Shown here one piece after another: positions 44,075-54,900 of a stretch of 64,000 nucleotides of DNA. The DNA lies in assembly GCA_964594045.1 (NCBI GenBank), contig CAZQKR010000011.1, positions 50,080 to 114,079 on the forward strand. Direction: 5' to 3'. Position 1 is the stretch's first letter, and each line of letters starts with the position of its first letter. This stretch comes from UBA2365 sp964594045 (GTDB lineage: Bacteria > Bacteroidota > Bacteroidia > Chitinophagales > Saprospiraceae). The position numbers were made by a program, and so were the translations under genes. The notes beneath the pieces were generated by a model, which was not told where the DNA came from, made no database searches, and was given only the letters and a program-made list of their open reading frames with translations.

Positions 44075-44536
44075 ATGGAAGAAGGAAAAAAAATCAGGAG
44101 GTACGGCCGAATATATGAACAGCTCGCCGGGCTTTTGGCAAAGACCACTAACCGGCAAGCCCGGATGGCAACATTAATCGCCGTACTGCATCATAAAATG
44201 GACTATTTTTTTTGGACCGGTTTTTACCTGATCGATCAGGGAGAAATGACGGTAAATGTCTATCAGGGACCTGTTGCCTGCCAGGTCCTGGAAAAAAACA
44301 AAGGCGTTTGCTGGGCGGCTTTTAACCTGAAAGAGACCATAGTGGTAGAAGATGTACATCTGTTTCCCGGCCATATCGCATGTGATTCAAGGTCCTATTC
44401 GGAAATAGTCATTCCATTCAAAAACAAAGCCGGTGAAGTGATAGGTGTCCTGGATATTGACAGCAAAGAGAAAGCTTCATTTTCAGAAACGGATGCGCAT
44501 TGGCTGGAAAAGATCCTGGATTTGATCCATGTTTAA
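44075..44536 (+). CDS. msrC: Free methionine-(R)-sulfoxide reductase (GAF domain)
   Basis: 153 residues forming one GAF domain. It reduces free L-methionine-(R)-sulfoxide to methionine, using thioredoxin, as part of oxidative damage repair. The characteristic sequence is WTGFYLI, VYQGPVACQVL, KGVCWAAF, VVEDVHLFPGHIACDSRSYSEIVIP and GVLDIDS. Three cysteines at 69, 79 and 103 show the same spacing as Cys84, Cys94 and Cys118 of the E. coli enzyme (10 and 24 residues apart), so the catalytic and resolving residues appear complete. The usual GVCG is GVCW here, an unusual change beside the second Cys. The gene stands alone between spacers. The ATG at 44075 is well placed (MEEGKKIRRYGRIYEQL). Confidence 0.9.
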   Translation: MEEGKKIRRYGRIYEQLAGLLAKTTNRQARMATLIAVLHHKMDYFFWTGFYLIDQGEMTVNVYQGPVACQVLEKNKGVCWAAFNLKETIVVEDVHLFPGHIACDSRSYSEIVIPFKNKAGEVIGVLDIDSKEKASFSETDAHWLEKILDLIHV

Positions 44537-44877
44537 TCATTTTTCACAAATGAAGGATTTTTGGTTCTTGCGTGAATTGCATGCAAGAAATTGCGAAAAT
44601 ATTTTAATGTAGCACCAGATGTTCAAAAGCTTATTCATCCAATAATGGAATTGAAAATGCCTGAAAAACAACATGTTCTGAAGTAAAATGCAAAACAGGG
44701 TAAACCATCCAGCTTTTACAACTGACGAGTTCAGGCATAAATAAATTGGTGAACATTTTTGATCTACATGAATGTCCATTAGTGGAAACCAGTGAAATAT
44801 TCTTGAATTTCAGTACTTTCAATGATTTGTTTGATACATTTTTAAACAACTTCAATTACAGCATTCTTCATATCCAA
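44537..44877. other. Spacer with no supported gene
   Basis: Two overlapping minus-strand frames (44537-44779 and 44631-44855) and a plus frame open from about 44704 to 44887 compete here. None has a signal peptide, a family motif or a good start. TTGCATGCAA near 44577-44586 is a short palindrome. Confidence 0.4.
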
Positions 44878-45228
44878 CTATTTCCTTAGTATTTTTTCCA
44901 TGGCTTTGCCTTTGGCCAATTCGTCTATCAATTTATCGAGATATCTTATCTGCTGCATCAGCTTGTCTTCAATGTTTTCAACCCTGATACCACAAACCAC
45001 GCCCGTGATCATGGAGACATTCGGATGGATTTGCGGCGCTTCGGCAAAAAACCTTTCAAAGTCAGTATTCCGGTCTATTTGCATTTTGAACGATGCTGCA
45101 TCATAACCTGTCAACCAAAAAATGATTTCATCCACCTCTTCTTTGGTACGTCCCTTTTTCTCCGCTTTCTGAATGTACATGGGATATACTTTGGCAAATG
45201 GCATTTTGAAAATCCGTGTATTTTCCAT
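44878..45228 (-). CDS. DUF2200 family protein
   Basis: 116 residues matching the whole length of the DUF2200 family: MENTRIFKMPFAKVYPMYI, KAEKKGRTKEEVDEIIFWLTGY, FFAEAPQIHPN, ITGVVCGIRVENIEDKLMQ and the closing RYLDKLIDELAKGKAMEKIL. The family is strongly conserved, cytoplasmic and has no experimentally defined role. A Cys in GVVCGIRVE is conserved. The first Met at 45228 fits the family N-terminus. It stands alone; the downstream spacer (toward 44537) and the upstream 144-base gap separate it from other genes. Confidence 0.9.
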   Translation of the reverse strand: MENTRIFKMPFAKVYPMYIQKAEKKGRTKEEVDEIIFWLTGYDAASFKMQIDRNTDFERFFAEAPQIHPNVSMITGVVCGIRVENIEDKLMQQIRYLDKLIDELAKGKAMEKILRK

Positions 45229-45372
45229 ATTGATTCGTTGTAAACTATGTGTTTAAAATTCCTTGATCACTTTCAGTCTCATTTTGCCTAGCTAAATTAG
45301 GGTAATTTAAGCTTTGACACTGATTTTTTTTCGTGCAGTAAATCTTTCTTCCAGCAGTTGAAAAATCACAGG

Positions 45373-48300
45373 TTATGGATACTTTTGGAACCTGACTTCA
45401 TTTTGGACCCGGATCTGTCCTCCGTATTGGTTGATTACCGAGGAATTACCGGAATTACTCTCATGTTCCTCAAAATGCATGTTGTCCAAAGTCAGTATTC
45501 CCTGATTCAGGATACAACTGATTTCTCCGGTTTCGCTGCAGATGATATGAAATCCTTCCAGAAGAACTGTTTTCTGATTCAAAATACTAAAAACAGGACC
45601 CTCCAGACTACTTCCGTCAATGGTAAGATCAAGGTTGGCCGGTATGATAAGATCTTTTGCAATTTCAATAGGTTCTGAAAGGCCAATAACACTATTGTCC
45701 AGGTTCTGGCTGAATGCCAGCGTACTACCGGGAACAGCACAGCCGATGGCATATCTCAATGAACCATGTCCATCATTCTGTGTATTGCTGACAGTCTTGC
45801 ATTCGGTACAATAGTTGACGGGAACAACCGTACTCCATTGTCCGTTTTCAAAGAAACTTAGGGTCGCCGGTGCTGTCAGATTCGCGGTCTGACAGGAATT
45901 GTTGCCACAACTGAAAATCAGATTAGTACTCAATGTAGCAGGTAAAGTCAAAACTTGCCAGTCATCGGTTAAGGCCGGTGTTCCATTGTCACAAGCCAAC
46001 GACATGAGTTTGCCAGGCCAGGCGGTTGATGCATTTCCCGGTCCGGCAGGCAGAGTATTCCAGTGATACAGGTAAACATTGGAGTATCCCTGGGTATTCC
46101 GGTAGTAAATGGTCATATCCGGTAAAGTGACAAAATAGTTGAGGATCAATGTTTGTGATTTCAGTGCAGGGTTATTGTTATTTACGGCAATTGCTTTGAA
46201 AGTGATATTCTCCGAGATTGGGAAACACCCGCTATAGGTTGTCCAGTTGGAAAAATCCGTTTCCGGAGCGTTCAGATCCATAGTATAATAGACCGTTACC
46301 AACTGACAGTCGATGGAGCTTCCAGAAAGGCAAACGCTCATGCCATCCGGATCATAAGTATTGTTTGAGGGAGAGGCAGTGATGGAGGGCAGGATGACGG
46401 GATTGGGATTTTCAATGAGAATGACACCATGGGGGCCGGCATTGAAAGTAACATGCCCATTGATCACCAAAGCTGTCTGCCCATCGTATGCATTTCTGAG
46501 CAATGTTCCGTTGGTCCAGGAAGGAATCGAAGAAACATTGACCGTTACATTTCCGGAAGCACCTAAAACTGCTATGATTTCATCCTGAGTTTCCGGGGTG
46601 GAAAGTGATCTTTTAAATGTATAGGGAGAATCGCTGATCTTGAAGTGACTGCCAGCGCCCACTGAAGGATGATTTTTTCTGAATTGTCCGATTTTTTTCC
46701 AATGGTTAAGCACATTTTGATCGATACTGTTCCAGTTCATGAATGATCGGGTAGGCTGATCTCCCGGACCGGGACCGGCAGGTCGCTTGGTCTCATCTCC
46801 GTAAAAGATCTGAACTGCCCCGGGCAATAAGAGCATGGTTGTACCCTCGGTGATGAGATTATTCCGGTTGGAAAGCTGGGTATCATGTGAGGAAATATAG
46901 CTCAAAAAGTTCCAATCAGGGTCAGGGTTTGCGACGGCAGCATAGCTTGTATAAACATTGTCTATACCTGCCAGATTTCCTGCCTGTCCCTGGAAACTGA
47001 AATTGATCAGGGCATCCGTTTTTCCGATATTGATCGCATCGTCCCACTTGCCAATTCCAGACCCGTAATTTTCTCCAACCATCCAGAAAGGTTTATTGTC
47101 CAAAGCCTTGTCAGGATGATTGGCCTTCCATTCAGCCAATGCCAGGGCAGCCTGTGTTTTCAGCGTTCCCCAATGTTCCAGTTCTATGTGTTTATATGTA
47201 TCCAGCCTGAAAGCATCAATCCCATATGCTCTTACCCAATCGGTCAGCCATTTAACGATATGATTGACAGGGGTACGAGGCAATCCTGAATTGGTGAAAA
47301 AATCATCGAGTTCAGCGATTTCCTGAGCCTCTTTGGCAGCATCCCACTTTGTAATTAAAACCGGAGGCAGACCAACTTCCTCAGTGGCTTCTGATACAAT
47401 GTCCGGCAGTCCTGCCAGACAGGATTGTAAATAGCCACCACCACAGGGTGTACAATAATCAATATCATCTTTTCGGATCCAGTCCGATGACCACCAGTTG
47501 GTGCAGTCACTCCAGCCGAATTCTGCCATATCTTCTGGTGTGTCATATCCGGTATGATTCATAACAACATCCATAATGATCCTTATACCGTGAGCATGTG
47601 CAGAATCCACCATAGTCCTGAACTCATCTTCTGTCCCTATATTGGCATCAGGCTCCGTCCAATCAAGCGTATAATATCCATGATATCCGTAATGCTTCAA
47701 AAAATCAGGGTCATCACCCCATGCCGGCACATGACCATGTATCTGCTCCACTGGTGGTGTGATCCAGATGGCGTCAACACCCAGACTGTCAAAATATCCT
47801 TCCGTGATCTTTTGTGTAACACCGGCTAAATCTCCGCCATGAAATCCGCCAACCAGATCCGGTTGCCTCCCATAGTTTAGATCATTACCGGTGTTGCCGT
47901 TGCGAAAACGATCCGTTATTAAGAAGTAAACAGTTGCATTGTCCCATGAAAAATAATCATCCTGATTTGCTCCGCAACCAAAATTGGGATCGTATTGATA
48001 TGTATGTGTTTGTATATCAGAAAAATGACCAGTGTTATCAGCAACAAAATATTTTACGGTTGTTGTCCCTGTGATATAAAGAGTTAATTGGTTAACCGAT
48101 AGAGCCGATGAAAAATCAGGATCGCTGCCGTCTGTGGTGTAATAAATGATCGCTTCGTCTGAGCAATCATCTGTTGCCGTGATCTGAATATTCAGTGCCG
48201 CGTTAAATGTCATTGGACCGGAAGGTATGATTCCGTGTGCAGGCGGGAGATCATTGGCGGAATAATTTCTGATCACTTCTGCAGATGCAGTCATTTGGTC

Positions 48301-49491
48301 ATCATAGGCTCTGACCCTTAACGTAAAAGCTGAAGCCGGAGGAATGGTTCCCGGAATCCATAACGGACTGCCGGTGTCAGGTACTGTTCCATCCAGGGTA
48401 TAATGTATGTTCACCGGGTCATTATCCGCATCAATAGCTGAAATATTGAGCTCAATGGGTATTACACAACTTGAAGATTCAGGTGTAACGGTCAATACCG
48501 GTGCGCTATTCTGACTGCAAAAACCGGCAGGTGGAGCATCAGCCCATCCTGTTCCAAGAATGTAATAGCCATTTTCACATCGATACAGATCGGCTGTCTG
48601 TGGGCTTCCATTATTGTTAAAGATCAGGTTGATACAAAAAACATCTTCCGGGAAAGTATAATGATACCAGTCACATCCTGCCTGATTTTGCGTCATATTC
48701 ACGCCTGGCCAGGTCACCGGATCGGCTGAACCTGCCGGATCAGGATTCCAGTAGTAAATTTTGGGCGCTCCCCATCCGGAAGGTTTTAAAAAATAAACCG
48801 TTAAGGGAATTCTTTCCCCAACTGTATAAATGTGCGTTTGTATTTCAGAGACAGCTCCTTCTGCATCCTGACCCATCACAGAGAGAATGGTGTTTTCAGA
48901 TATGTTCAGCGTCATGCCGCTATAACCACTTTCACTTGATGTAGTAGGATCAGAACCATCCAAAGTATAATAGATCACAGGGTTGGGGTCTGAATTATCA
49001 TAGACGTTGATAGTTATGATAAATGCTTCGTCAGAATGAAAAGGACCTTCCGGATTGACAGATACGGAAGGAGGCGGATTTCCGCAGAAACCTGTTGGAG
49101 GTGTGTCAAACCAACCGTCGCCGACAATGTAATATCCGTTGCTGCAACGGTACAGATCTGCAGTCTGGCAAGAGCTGCTGCCGCAATTAAAGATCAGGTT
49201 CGTACAATCCATCCCGGCAGGGAAAGTATAGTAATACCAATCACAGCCAACCTGCATCAGGTTCATCGGTACTCCGGGCCAGGTTCCGTTTGGATTGGAT
49301 CCTGCCGGGCTTGCATTCCAGAAGTAAATATTTGCATTGGCCCAGGCCGACGGTTTTTGAAAATATACGGTCAGCGGAGCATTGGTTGTTGAGACATCTG
49401 AAGATTGAATGGATAAATGTGCATTTTGAGGGTAGGAATCGAACATCCAAATACAAGTGATGATATAAAAGATATTTGTAAATAATGTCAT
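45373..49491 (-). CDS. Secreted multi-domain alpha-amylase, GH13 (MalS-like)
   Basis: 1372 residues from the ATG at 49491 (MTLFTNIFYIITCIWMFDSY, weak signal peptide). Order: starch-binding-like module (~40-130, IYFWNASPAG and TWPGVPM), chitobiase C-terminal-like module (VIYYTLDGSDPTTSS), a second starch-binding module, two more such Ig modules, and the GH13 barrel from ~505. Catalytic regions: DVVMNHTGY, GIDAFRLDTYKH (nucleophile Asp764), WMVGENYG (acid/base Glu807) and ISSHDT (Asp870), as in the periplasmic MalS type (GH13_19). A third starch-binding-like module follows near 1080-1180. The last ~180 residues (GHGSLRYAIGCAV, LTIDGSS) look like the start of a beta-helix and end QNEVRFQKYP, with no T9SS sorting tail. 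It should degrade starch or glycogen outside the cytoplasm. Confidence 0.88.
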   Translation of the reverse strand: MTLFTNIFYIITCIWMFDSYPQNAHLSIQSSDVSTTNAPLTVYFQKPSAWANANIYFWNASPAGSNPNGTWPGVPMNLMQVGCDWYYYTFPAGMDCTNLIFNCGSSSCQTADLYRCSNGYYIVGDGWFDTPPTGFCGNPPPSVSVNPEGPFHSDEAFIITINVYDNSDPNPVIYYTLDGSDPTTSSESGYSGMTLNISENTILSVMGQDAEGAVSEIQTHIYTVGERIPLTVYFLKPSGWGAPKIYYWNPDPAGSADPVTWPGVNMTQNQAGCDWYHYTFPEDVFCINLIFNNNGSPQTADLYRCENGYYILGTGWADAPPAGFCSQNSAPVLTVTPESSSCVIPIELNISAIDADNDPVNIHYTLDGTVPDTGSPLWIPGTIPPASAFTLRVRAYDDQMTASAEVIRNYSANDLPPAHGIIPSGPMTFNAALNIQITATDDCSDEAIIYYTTDGSDPDFSSALSVNQLTLYITGTTTVKYFVADNTGHFSDIQTHTYQYDPNFGCGANQDDYFSWDNATVYFLITDRFRNGNTGNDLNYGRQPDLVGGFHGGDLAGVTQKITEGYFDSLGVDAIWITPPVEQIHGHVPAWGDDPDFLKHYGYHGYYTLDWTEPDANIGTEDEFRTMVDSAHAHGIRIIMDVVMNHTGYDTPEDMAEFGWSDCTNWWSSDWIRKDDIDYCTPCGGGYLQSCLAGLPDIVSEATEEVGLPPVLITKWDAAKEAQEIAELDDFFTNSGLPRTPVNHIVKWLTDWVRAYGIDAFRLDTYKHIELEHWGTLKTQAALALAEWKANHPDKALDNKPFWMVGENYGSGIGKWDDAINIGKTDALINFSFQGQAGNLAGIDNVYTSYAAVANPDPDWNFLSYISSHDTQLSNRNNLITEGTTMLLLPGAVQIFYGDETKRPAGPGPGDQPTRSFMNWNSIDQNVLNHWKKIGQFRKNHPSVGAGSHFKISDSPYTFKRSLSTPETQDEIIAVLGASGNVTVNVSSIPSWTNGTLLRNAYDGQTALVINGHVTFNAGPHGVILIENPNPVILPSITASPSNNTYDPDGMSVCLSGSSIDCQLVTVYYTMDLNAPETDFSNWTTYSGCFPISENITFKAIAVNNNNPALKSQTLILNYFVTLPDMTIYYRNTQGYSNVYLYHWNTLPAGPGNASTAWPGKLMSLACDNGTPALTDDWQVLTLPATLSTNLIFSCGNNSCQTANLTAPATLSFFENGQWSTVVPVNYCTECKTVSNTQNDGHGSLRYAIGCAVPGSTLAFSQNLDNSVIGLSEPIEIAKDLIIPANLDLTIDGSSLEGPVFSILNQKTVLLEGFHIICSETGEISCILNQGILTLDNMHFEEHESNSGNSSVINQYGGQIRVQNEVRFQKYP

Positions 49492-49528
49492 GATTACTTT
49501 TTGTATGCAACTTAGTGTAATAATGACA

Positions 49529-49559
49529 TAAAGGTATTTGAGGGTGAGGATAATACCAA
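49529..49559 (-). promoter_or_regulatory. Promoter of the alpha-amylase gene
   Basis: Read on the minus strand: TTG (49557-49559), 20 bases, then TACCTTTA (49529-49536), seven of eight matches to TAnnTTTG. It lies 38 bases before the preferred ATG at 49491 and supports that start over the frame's upstream codons. Confidence 0.45.
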
Positions 49560-49750
49560 ATAAAAGAATAGATTTTTGCAATTATTAAGTCCTGGAAACA
49601 GGTAATTTTTTGGTCTTTAGTCCAAATCTTAGATGCAGCATACTGTTGCAGAATTTTAAAAGGTAAAGTCCTTTTTGGAAAAACTTTGTTGAATTTGTGG
49701 TGAAAAGCACAAGTATTTATGCAGTTCAGTAAATGCTTAATCTGTATTTA

Positions 49751-51889
49751 CTACTTTAATTCCAGCCTGACCATTGGAGAAAACCCCGAAGTCATCCCAT
49801 TTTCAAAAACTACTTTAGTCGTATATTCTACAACTTCAGCTTTTGAAGCAGCTTTTTCAGTAAATTTATTTCTTTGGCCTTTTATAGCCGGAATTCTTTT
49901 ATAAGACAATACCGGGCCATTGTTAAGCGCTTTGTAAATGATCACTTCCCTGAAACTTGAGTTTGCTTTCGCATCCCATGAAAAATGGATTTCATTGGAG
50001 TTTTCATCAAGGGATGCCTGGAAATTCTGCAAAGGATTTCTCAGATCTTTCAGTGTTTTTACCGGGATAATAGTGGCATCATCTGATCTGTTACCGGCAC
50101 TGTCAACCGCGACCAGGGTATAATAGTAGTCTTGCTGTTGTTCAATATCCTGATCTGTGTAACTTGCAATGTATTGAACATTTATTTTTAAAAGGTCTGT
50201 CCAGGCTGTGTCATTTGGTTTTTTTCTTTTCAAAATGTGATATTCAACATCCTTACTGGTGGATGGTTGCCATTTTAAGGTTACCTGCCCGATTTCTACC
50301 AAAAAATCATGTATCACCGGCTTAACAGGCGGTACAATGTCCGGTTTTAAAAGCTTTAAAGCCTCAGAAAATTCAGATATATTGCCCATCAGATCCACGG
50401 CCTGTATTTTGTAAAAGATCTCTTTTGTCAGTGTTCTCAATGTGATCGTATCTTTCCAGAAAGTATCCTGAATTGCATCACCGGAAATGCAGGTAAAGAT
50501 ATGATGGACGGCATTGCTGGTATGGATCAGATAACCTTTAATATCTTGTTCTTTTCCGTAAGCCCAACTAAGGGTAACCATGCCGGCAGTATCAATCGTT
50601 CCGGTAAGACCTTCAGGCTTAGATGGCGGAATAGAATCCAGGATGGCAGCATAAGAGATAAGGGAAGCTGCTGCATTGCCGGCCGTATCTGTTGCTGCGA
50701 CAATATAAAAATTAGTGGAAGTATCATCACAGTTTTCATCAATAAAAGCGCGCCTGGTTTTACCGATAGGTTGATCACCTGAGATATTTTCAAACCCGGC
50801 ATTAGCATTTCTGCTCCTGCCAATCATAAAGCCGGCGAGATCAGGTTCATTTCCATCGTGATCCCAGGATATTTCCACTCTTTTTGCTCCGAGATGTCTG
50901 GTTTTGATGTTCGTTGGCTGCGCCGGCGGCGTTTTATCTGTCGTCATCAATTTGACAGCAGCAGATGGTTTGCTCAATTCGGCAAAACTCGTAATACCGA
51001 TGATCCGGTAATGATATTGCATATAATTGACTGTTGAAGAATCCTTCCAGGTGATTAATTCAGATCCCAGCGTAAGGTTTTCTGTTTCGGGATTGACATA
51101 CGGTTTTTTGTTCATCCGTTTGAAATTTTTACCATCTGAAGAACGCTCAATGTAATATCCGCTGAAATACCTCTTGTGCATTTGCCTGTTCCAACCGATG
51201 ATCAGGTAGCCGTCCTCAATTTTTGAAGTTGAAATGAACGGCTGGGGTATTGTATCTTTTTCATAGGTATTTATGTAAAGATATACCGTATCTTGTTGAT
51301 TCGGCCTCAAGGCATGAGCGATAAGTCTGTATTGATAAGTTCTGTTAGCCCGGACATCTTTGTCCTCAAAATACAATCCTGCAGCATCGGCAGCGTCTTT
51401 GGAAAACTCGGTTGATAATAGCGCATAAACGTACCTGTTTTCTTTTTCATCAATGGGATCTGTCCAGCTCTGGAATTTAGATGCATCTGTTTTGCCATAA
51501 ACTGCCTGTCCAACGATGGCAACGTATTCATCGTAATCAGGGTTTTTAAGATAAAGTTCCAGTTTTTTTAAAGACCATGGTTTTATCTTTTCACTGGTCA
51601 ATAGTTCAAATTTTTTAGATCCGGCACCCAGGCTGTCATACCAGAATCTTTCCAGTGTATAACCATGTTGATTGTACCTTTCCCAGTATTCAAATGATAC
51701 CGGAGCCCATTTCAATTTGATACCTGCTTCCGTATATTTGCCTATAAGTTTAACTTTTTCCAGATTGTCATACCTGGATGTATCTCTTTGAGCAAGATCC
51801 AGATCCTTGGGTCTGATGATACCCTTGATCTGACTTAATCCCTGAAAAGTAATGCCCAAAAAGATGAGTGCTATTGATATTAATCTCAT
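49751..51889 (-). CDS. Secreted fibronectin type III repeat protein
   Basis: 712 residues from the ATG at 51889 (MRLISIALIFLGITFQGLSQ, signal peptide). The long open frame starts at 51949 within the upstream gene, but 51889 lies 16 bases after that gene's stop. About four to five FN3-type modules are visible with the usual Trp/Tyr framework: VEISWDHDGNEPDLAGFMI, VTLSWAYGKEQDIKGYLIH, VTLKWQPSTSKDVEYHILKR, IHFSWDAKANSSFREVIIY, each after a PPxxPxx linker. Last gene of the five-gene surface locus. The end (MTSGFSPMVRLELK) shows no T9SS sorting domain, so secretion past the outer membrane is unproven. Likely an extracytoplasmic binding or scaffold protein working with the 2494-aa protein. Confidence 0.78.
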   Translation of the reverse strand: MRLISIALIFLGITFQGLSQIKGIIRPKDLDLAQRDTSRYDNLEKVKLIGKYTEAGIKLKWAPVSFEYWERYNQHGYTLERFWYDSLGAGSKKFELLTSEKIKPWSLKKLELYLKNPDYDEYVAIVGQAVYGKTDASKFQSWTDPIDEKENRYVYALLSTEFSKDAADAAGLYFEDKDVRANRTYQYRLIAHALRPNQQDTVYLYINTYEKDTIPQPFISTSKIEDGYLIIGWNRQMHKRYFSGYYIERSSDGKNFKRMNKKPYVNPETENLTLGSELITWKDSSTVNYMQYHYRIIGITSFAELSKPSAAVKLMTTDKTPPAQPTNIKTRHLGAKRVEISWDHDGNEPDLAGFMIGRSRNANAGFENISGDQPIGKTRRAFIDENCDDTSTNFYIVAATDTAGNAAASLISYAAILDSIPPSKPEGLTGTIDTAGMVTLSWAYGKEQDIKGYLIHTSNAVHHIFTCISGDAIQDTFWKDTITLRTLTKEIFYKIQAVDLMGNISEFSEALKLLKPDIVPPVKPVIHDFLVEIGQVTLKWQPSTSKDVEYHILKRKKPNDTAWTDLLKINVQYIASYTDQDIEQQQDYYYTLVAVDSAGNRSDDATIIPVKTLKDLRNPLQNFQASLDENSNEIHFSWDAKANSSFREVIIYKALNNGPVLSYKRIPAIKGQRNKFTEKAASKAEVVEYTTKVVFENGMTSGFSPMVRLELK

Positions 51890-51905
51890 GATCTGATGTT
51901 TAGAT

Positions 51906-54900
51906 TTAATTTGATGCTGTCCAGCGAATATCAGGAATTCGGTTGACAACTGATGTTTTTGGCCGGTTGTAACCCACTTCCAACTGATAGGAAGTATTGC
52001 CTATATAATCCGGTCTTTGACTGAATTTTGTTCCCATAAGTGTGGTTCCACTCATCAGCGGTGATGGAGAAGTTCGGACATTGAACCAGTAGTTCCAATT
52101 GCGGTTGATTCGCACCGGCATTGAACCGCTCTGTTCAAAAGAATGGACAAGACTTTCAAACCTGGCTAATATTGCAGTTGTTTTATTTTTCAGGCGGTTA
52201 TGATCGATCACCCATTCCCATGGATTTGCATTGATAATGGTTATGCGTCGCGATGCCGATGATGACCCGGAAGTTCCAAAATGTGAAATGATACCACCTG
52301 TGGGAAGATAGCTGCTTCCCGGAGCGGAAGTTACTGATGCAACTGCAGCTACAATACCTGATGTTCTCCTGAAAGTCGTTTCAAATCCTTTCAATTCCCC
52401 CAAAACATCGCCCAATTGAATAGCCTGAGGAAGCTGCCCCGGAACAGTCCATCTGTAGAACGAACGGTAAGCAACCCTGACATATTCATTTGTGTAAATA
52501 AACTGACCGGGTTCTGGTTCTATCCGAAACCTGTTAATCATCATTTGATTCAGATCATGATCGTAGTCTGGATTCATTGGATCATTTAAAAATGTATGTG
52601 TCCAAACCGTATTGCCAAGATCTTCTGAAAACTTATAGACGCCGTTTTTAGCGCGGCTTAAAGTCGGATCAGTATAAGGTTCGTTGAACTCCACTAAAGA
52701 TTTGAAAACTCTGGATGAATTATAGGGGGCCAAATAGCCGTTTTTATCAAATTTGTCAAATGGTTCTGCACCGGTGAAGCTAATAACCTGTGCACCCCAA
52801 ACCTTTGAAACCGGATTTTGTGTCATGTCTGCGAACTTTTCCCTGAGGTTTGGATAAATACTTGTTCTAAAATAAAACTCCAAAAGTTCTTTATCAAAAA
52901 GGCCCAACCCATCATCTGTTGAAGTTCCAATCCGATAGCCTTTGATCTCGGCACTGCTTGTTTCTGTCCCGGAACTTCGGGTGACCGTTCTGATCGTTTC
53001 CTTTCTGGCTGTTATAAAATGGCTGGTGCCCCCCGCTTCTGTTTTGTTTACACGTTTGATGAGTCGTGCTCGGTAAATCTGACCATTGATAAGGTCTGCC
53101 GGAATGTTATAAGACAAGTTTCTGTTGGAAAGATATTGTACGGGAACTTTTAAAACGCCTGCCTCCGGATTAGAATTGTCCGAAGGTATAAGCTCAAGTT
53201 CATAACTTGTCGAAGTAGTGACCGATTTGCTGACTGTATCGGTGCCAACTCTTTTTGTGATGGTATTGGTTTGAACACCTGAGGGAACCAGGCACCTGGC
53301 ACCGCTTTGCAGATCGATCCAACCATTTCTTTCCGAACCAAATCGTCCGTTTTCACCCGGCATAAAATTTCTTTGACCGATAAACGGATAAGTGCTGATC
53401 AGGTTGTCCAAAGTGATCATTTCCTGGACAGAACCTGTTCTGAATGTCACTTCTTTCGAGTTTGTCCATGGTTCGCCTCCCGGCTTCATCACCTGTACCA
53501 ATCCACTGCGTCCCGGGATCCTTTCAAATGCGATCACAGTTGCCTTTATCTTATATTCGGTATGTCCTTCCAGTTCATCCACAAAATATTGCCTGAGGCT
53601 GTAACCTCCGTTAAATTCGTCAATATCCGGCAATAGAGGGATCAATGTGTCCCGGGAAACCTTCCTGACTTCCATGTCCCTGAATTGTGGAATGAAATAA
53701 CGGTAAACAGGTCTGTCAGAATCTGGACCGCTGTATTGATCATCTTCCAGTTTTAGCTCTTTGTTCATGGGGAGCACGAAAGATACTGTTGGACGTGCAA
53801 GGGTACCAGAGCTCCCTTCCGGTAATACTTCTGAAATGAAATCCAGTCCATCCAGCGGGCTGTAGTTCGGATCATAACATTTCTCTCCAATTTCAAATAC
53901 AAAGTTGGCACGTCCTTCAATGGCGCCGTTCAAAATTGAATAATACAGGCCTGCTCTTGCCTTGAACCATTCCGGGTTGGGGAACTCCGCCTCCATAGTT
54001 ACGGCACAACCCAGTTCAACAATGGGCACTTTTGCCGAGAAGAAGCCGAAATCAACCCCAATGCCAAATTCTCCCTCCAGACCTGCATAGGCTTGCCCTT
54101 TTGCGAACCAACCATTGATCCCTAAAGGTCTGACTTCGCCATCACTTCTCAGACACGTGCTGCCTTCATAATATCTGAAATTGATATCGTAACCAAGTAT
54201 CACTTTCATTTTGGCATAAAAAAGCAGAAAGTTGAATGTATTGTCCACTCTGAAATTCAGCCCGTGTGCAAAGCCGTCACCGCTTTCCATATCGCTGGGT
54301 CTGGTCGGGTCAACGGGCAATGCAGTTAGCCTGTCATCAAATCCCATGGATTTAGCCATGATCGCTTCGATTTCCGAATCGATGGGCGGAATATCCGGGA
54401 TGGATTTTCCGATCATAAAATAGGTATTCACAGATAATGCATCTAAAATCTTTATGCCTGCAGGTCCGGGATAGTTGGCCATTGCACTTCCTTCCCTTCC
54501 GTCTACCTTAAATGTCCTTTCCTGAATGCCTGCCGGCGCGCCCAGGAAAAAATACCACATATCTCTGTTGTCTGCATGGAATACTGCATCTACCATTTTA
54601 TTGTCAGGACCTGATCCTGTCAGAACACCTGCCAGATTCAGATATACCTGAATCACACCATGGATGCCTTCATAGTAGTTTTCGCCATCCCTGCTTCGTG
54701 TATAATCGATATTTACCCTGGCTCTCAGTGGCGCTTCATCGGAACCAGTTCCTATGTTAGTGGCAACGTATAAATTGCCTTCAAAATTCACAGATGAGAT
54801 TCCGACTACTTCTCCCCTGTCGTTTCCTTCGAGCATGGCCTGTATCATGATGTCCAGGTTATAGGCCGAACCGCCTCCGTTATCACCCAGGTATGCTTTG

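Noticed and set aside
44704..44887. About 60 codons open on the plus strand between msrC and DUF2200
   Set aside because: No good start codon, no family resemblance, and it overlaps the 3' end of the DUF2200 gene.
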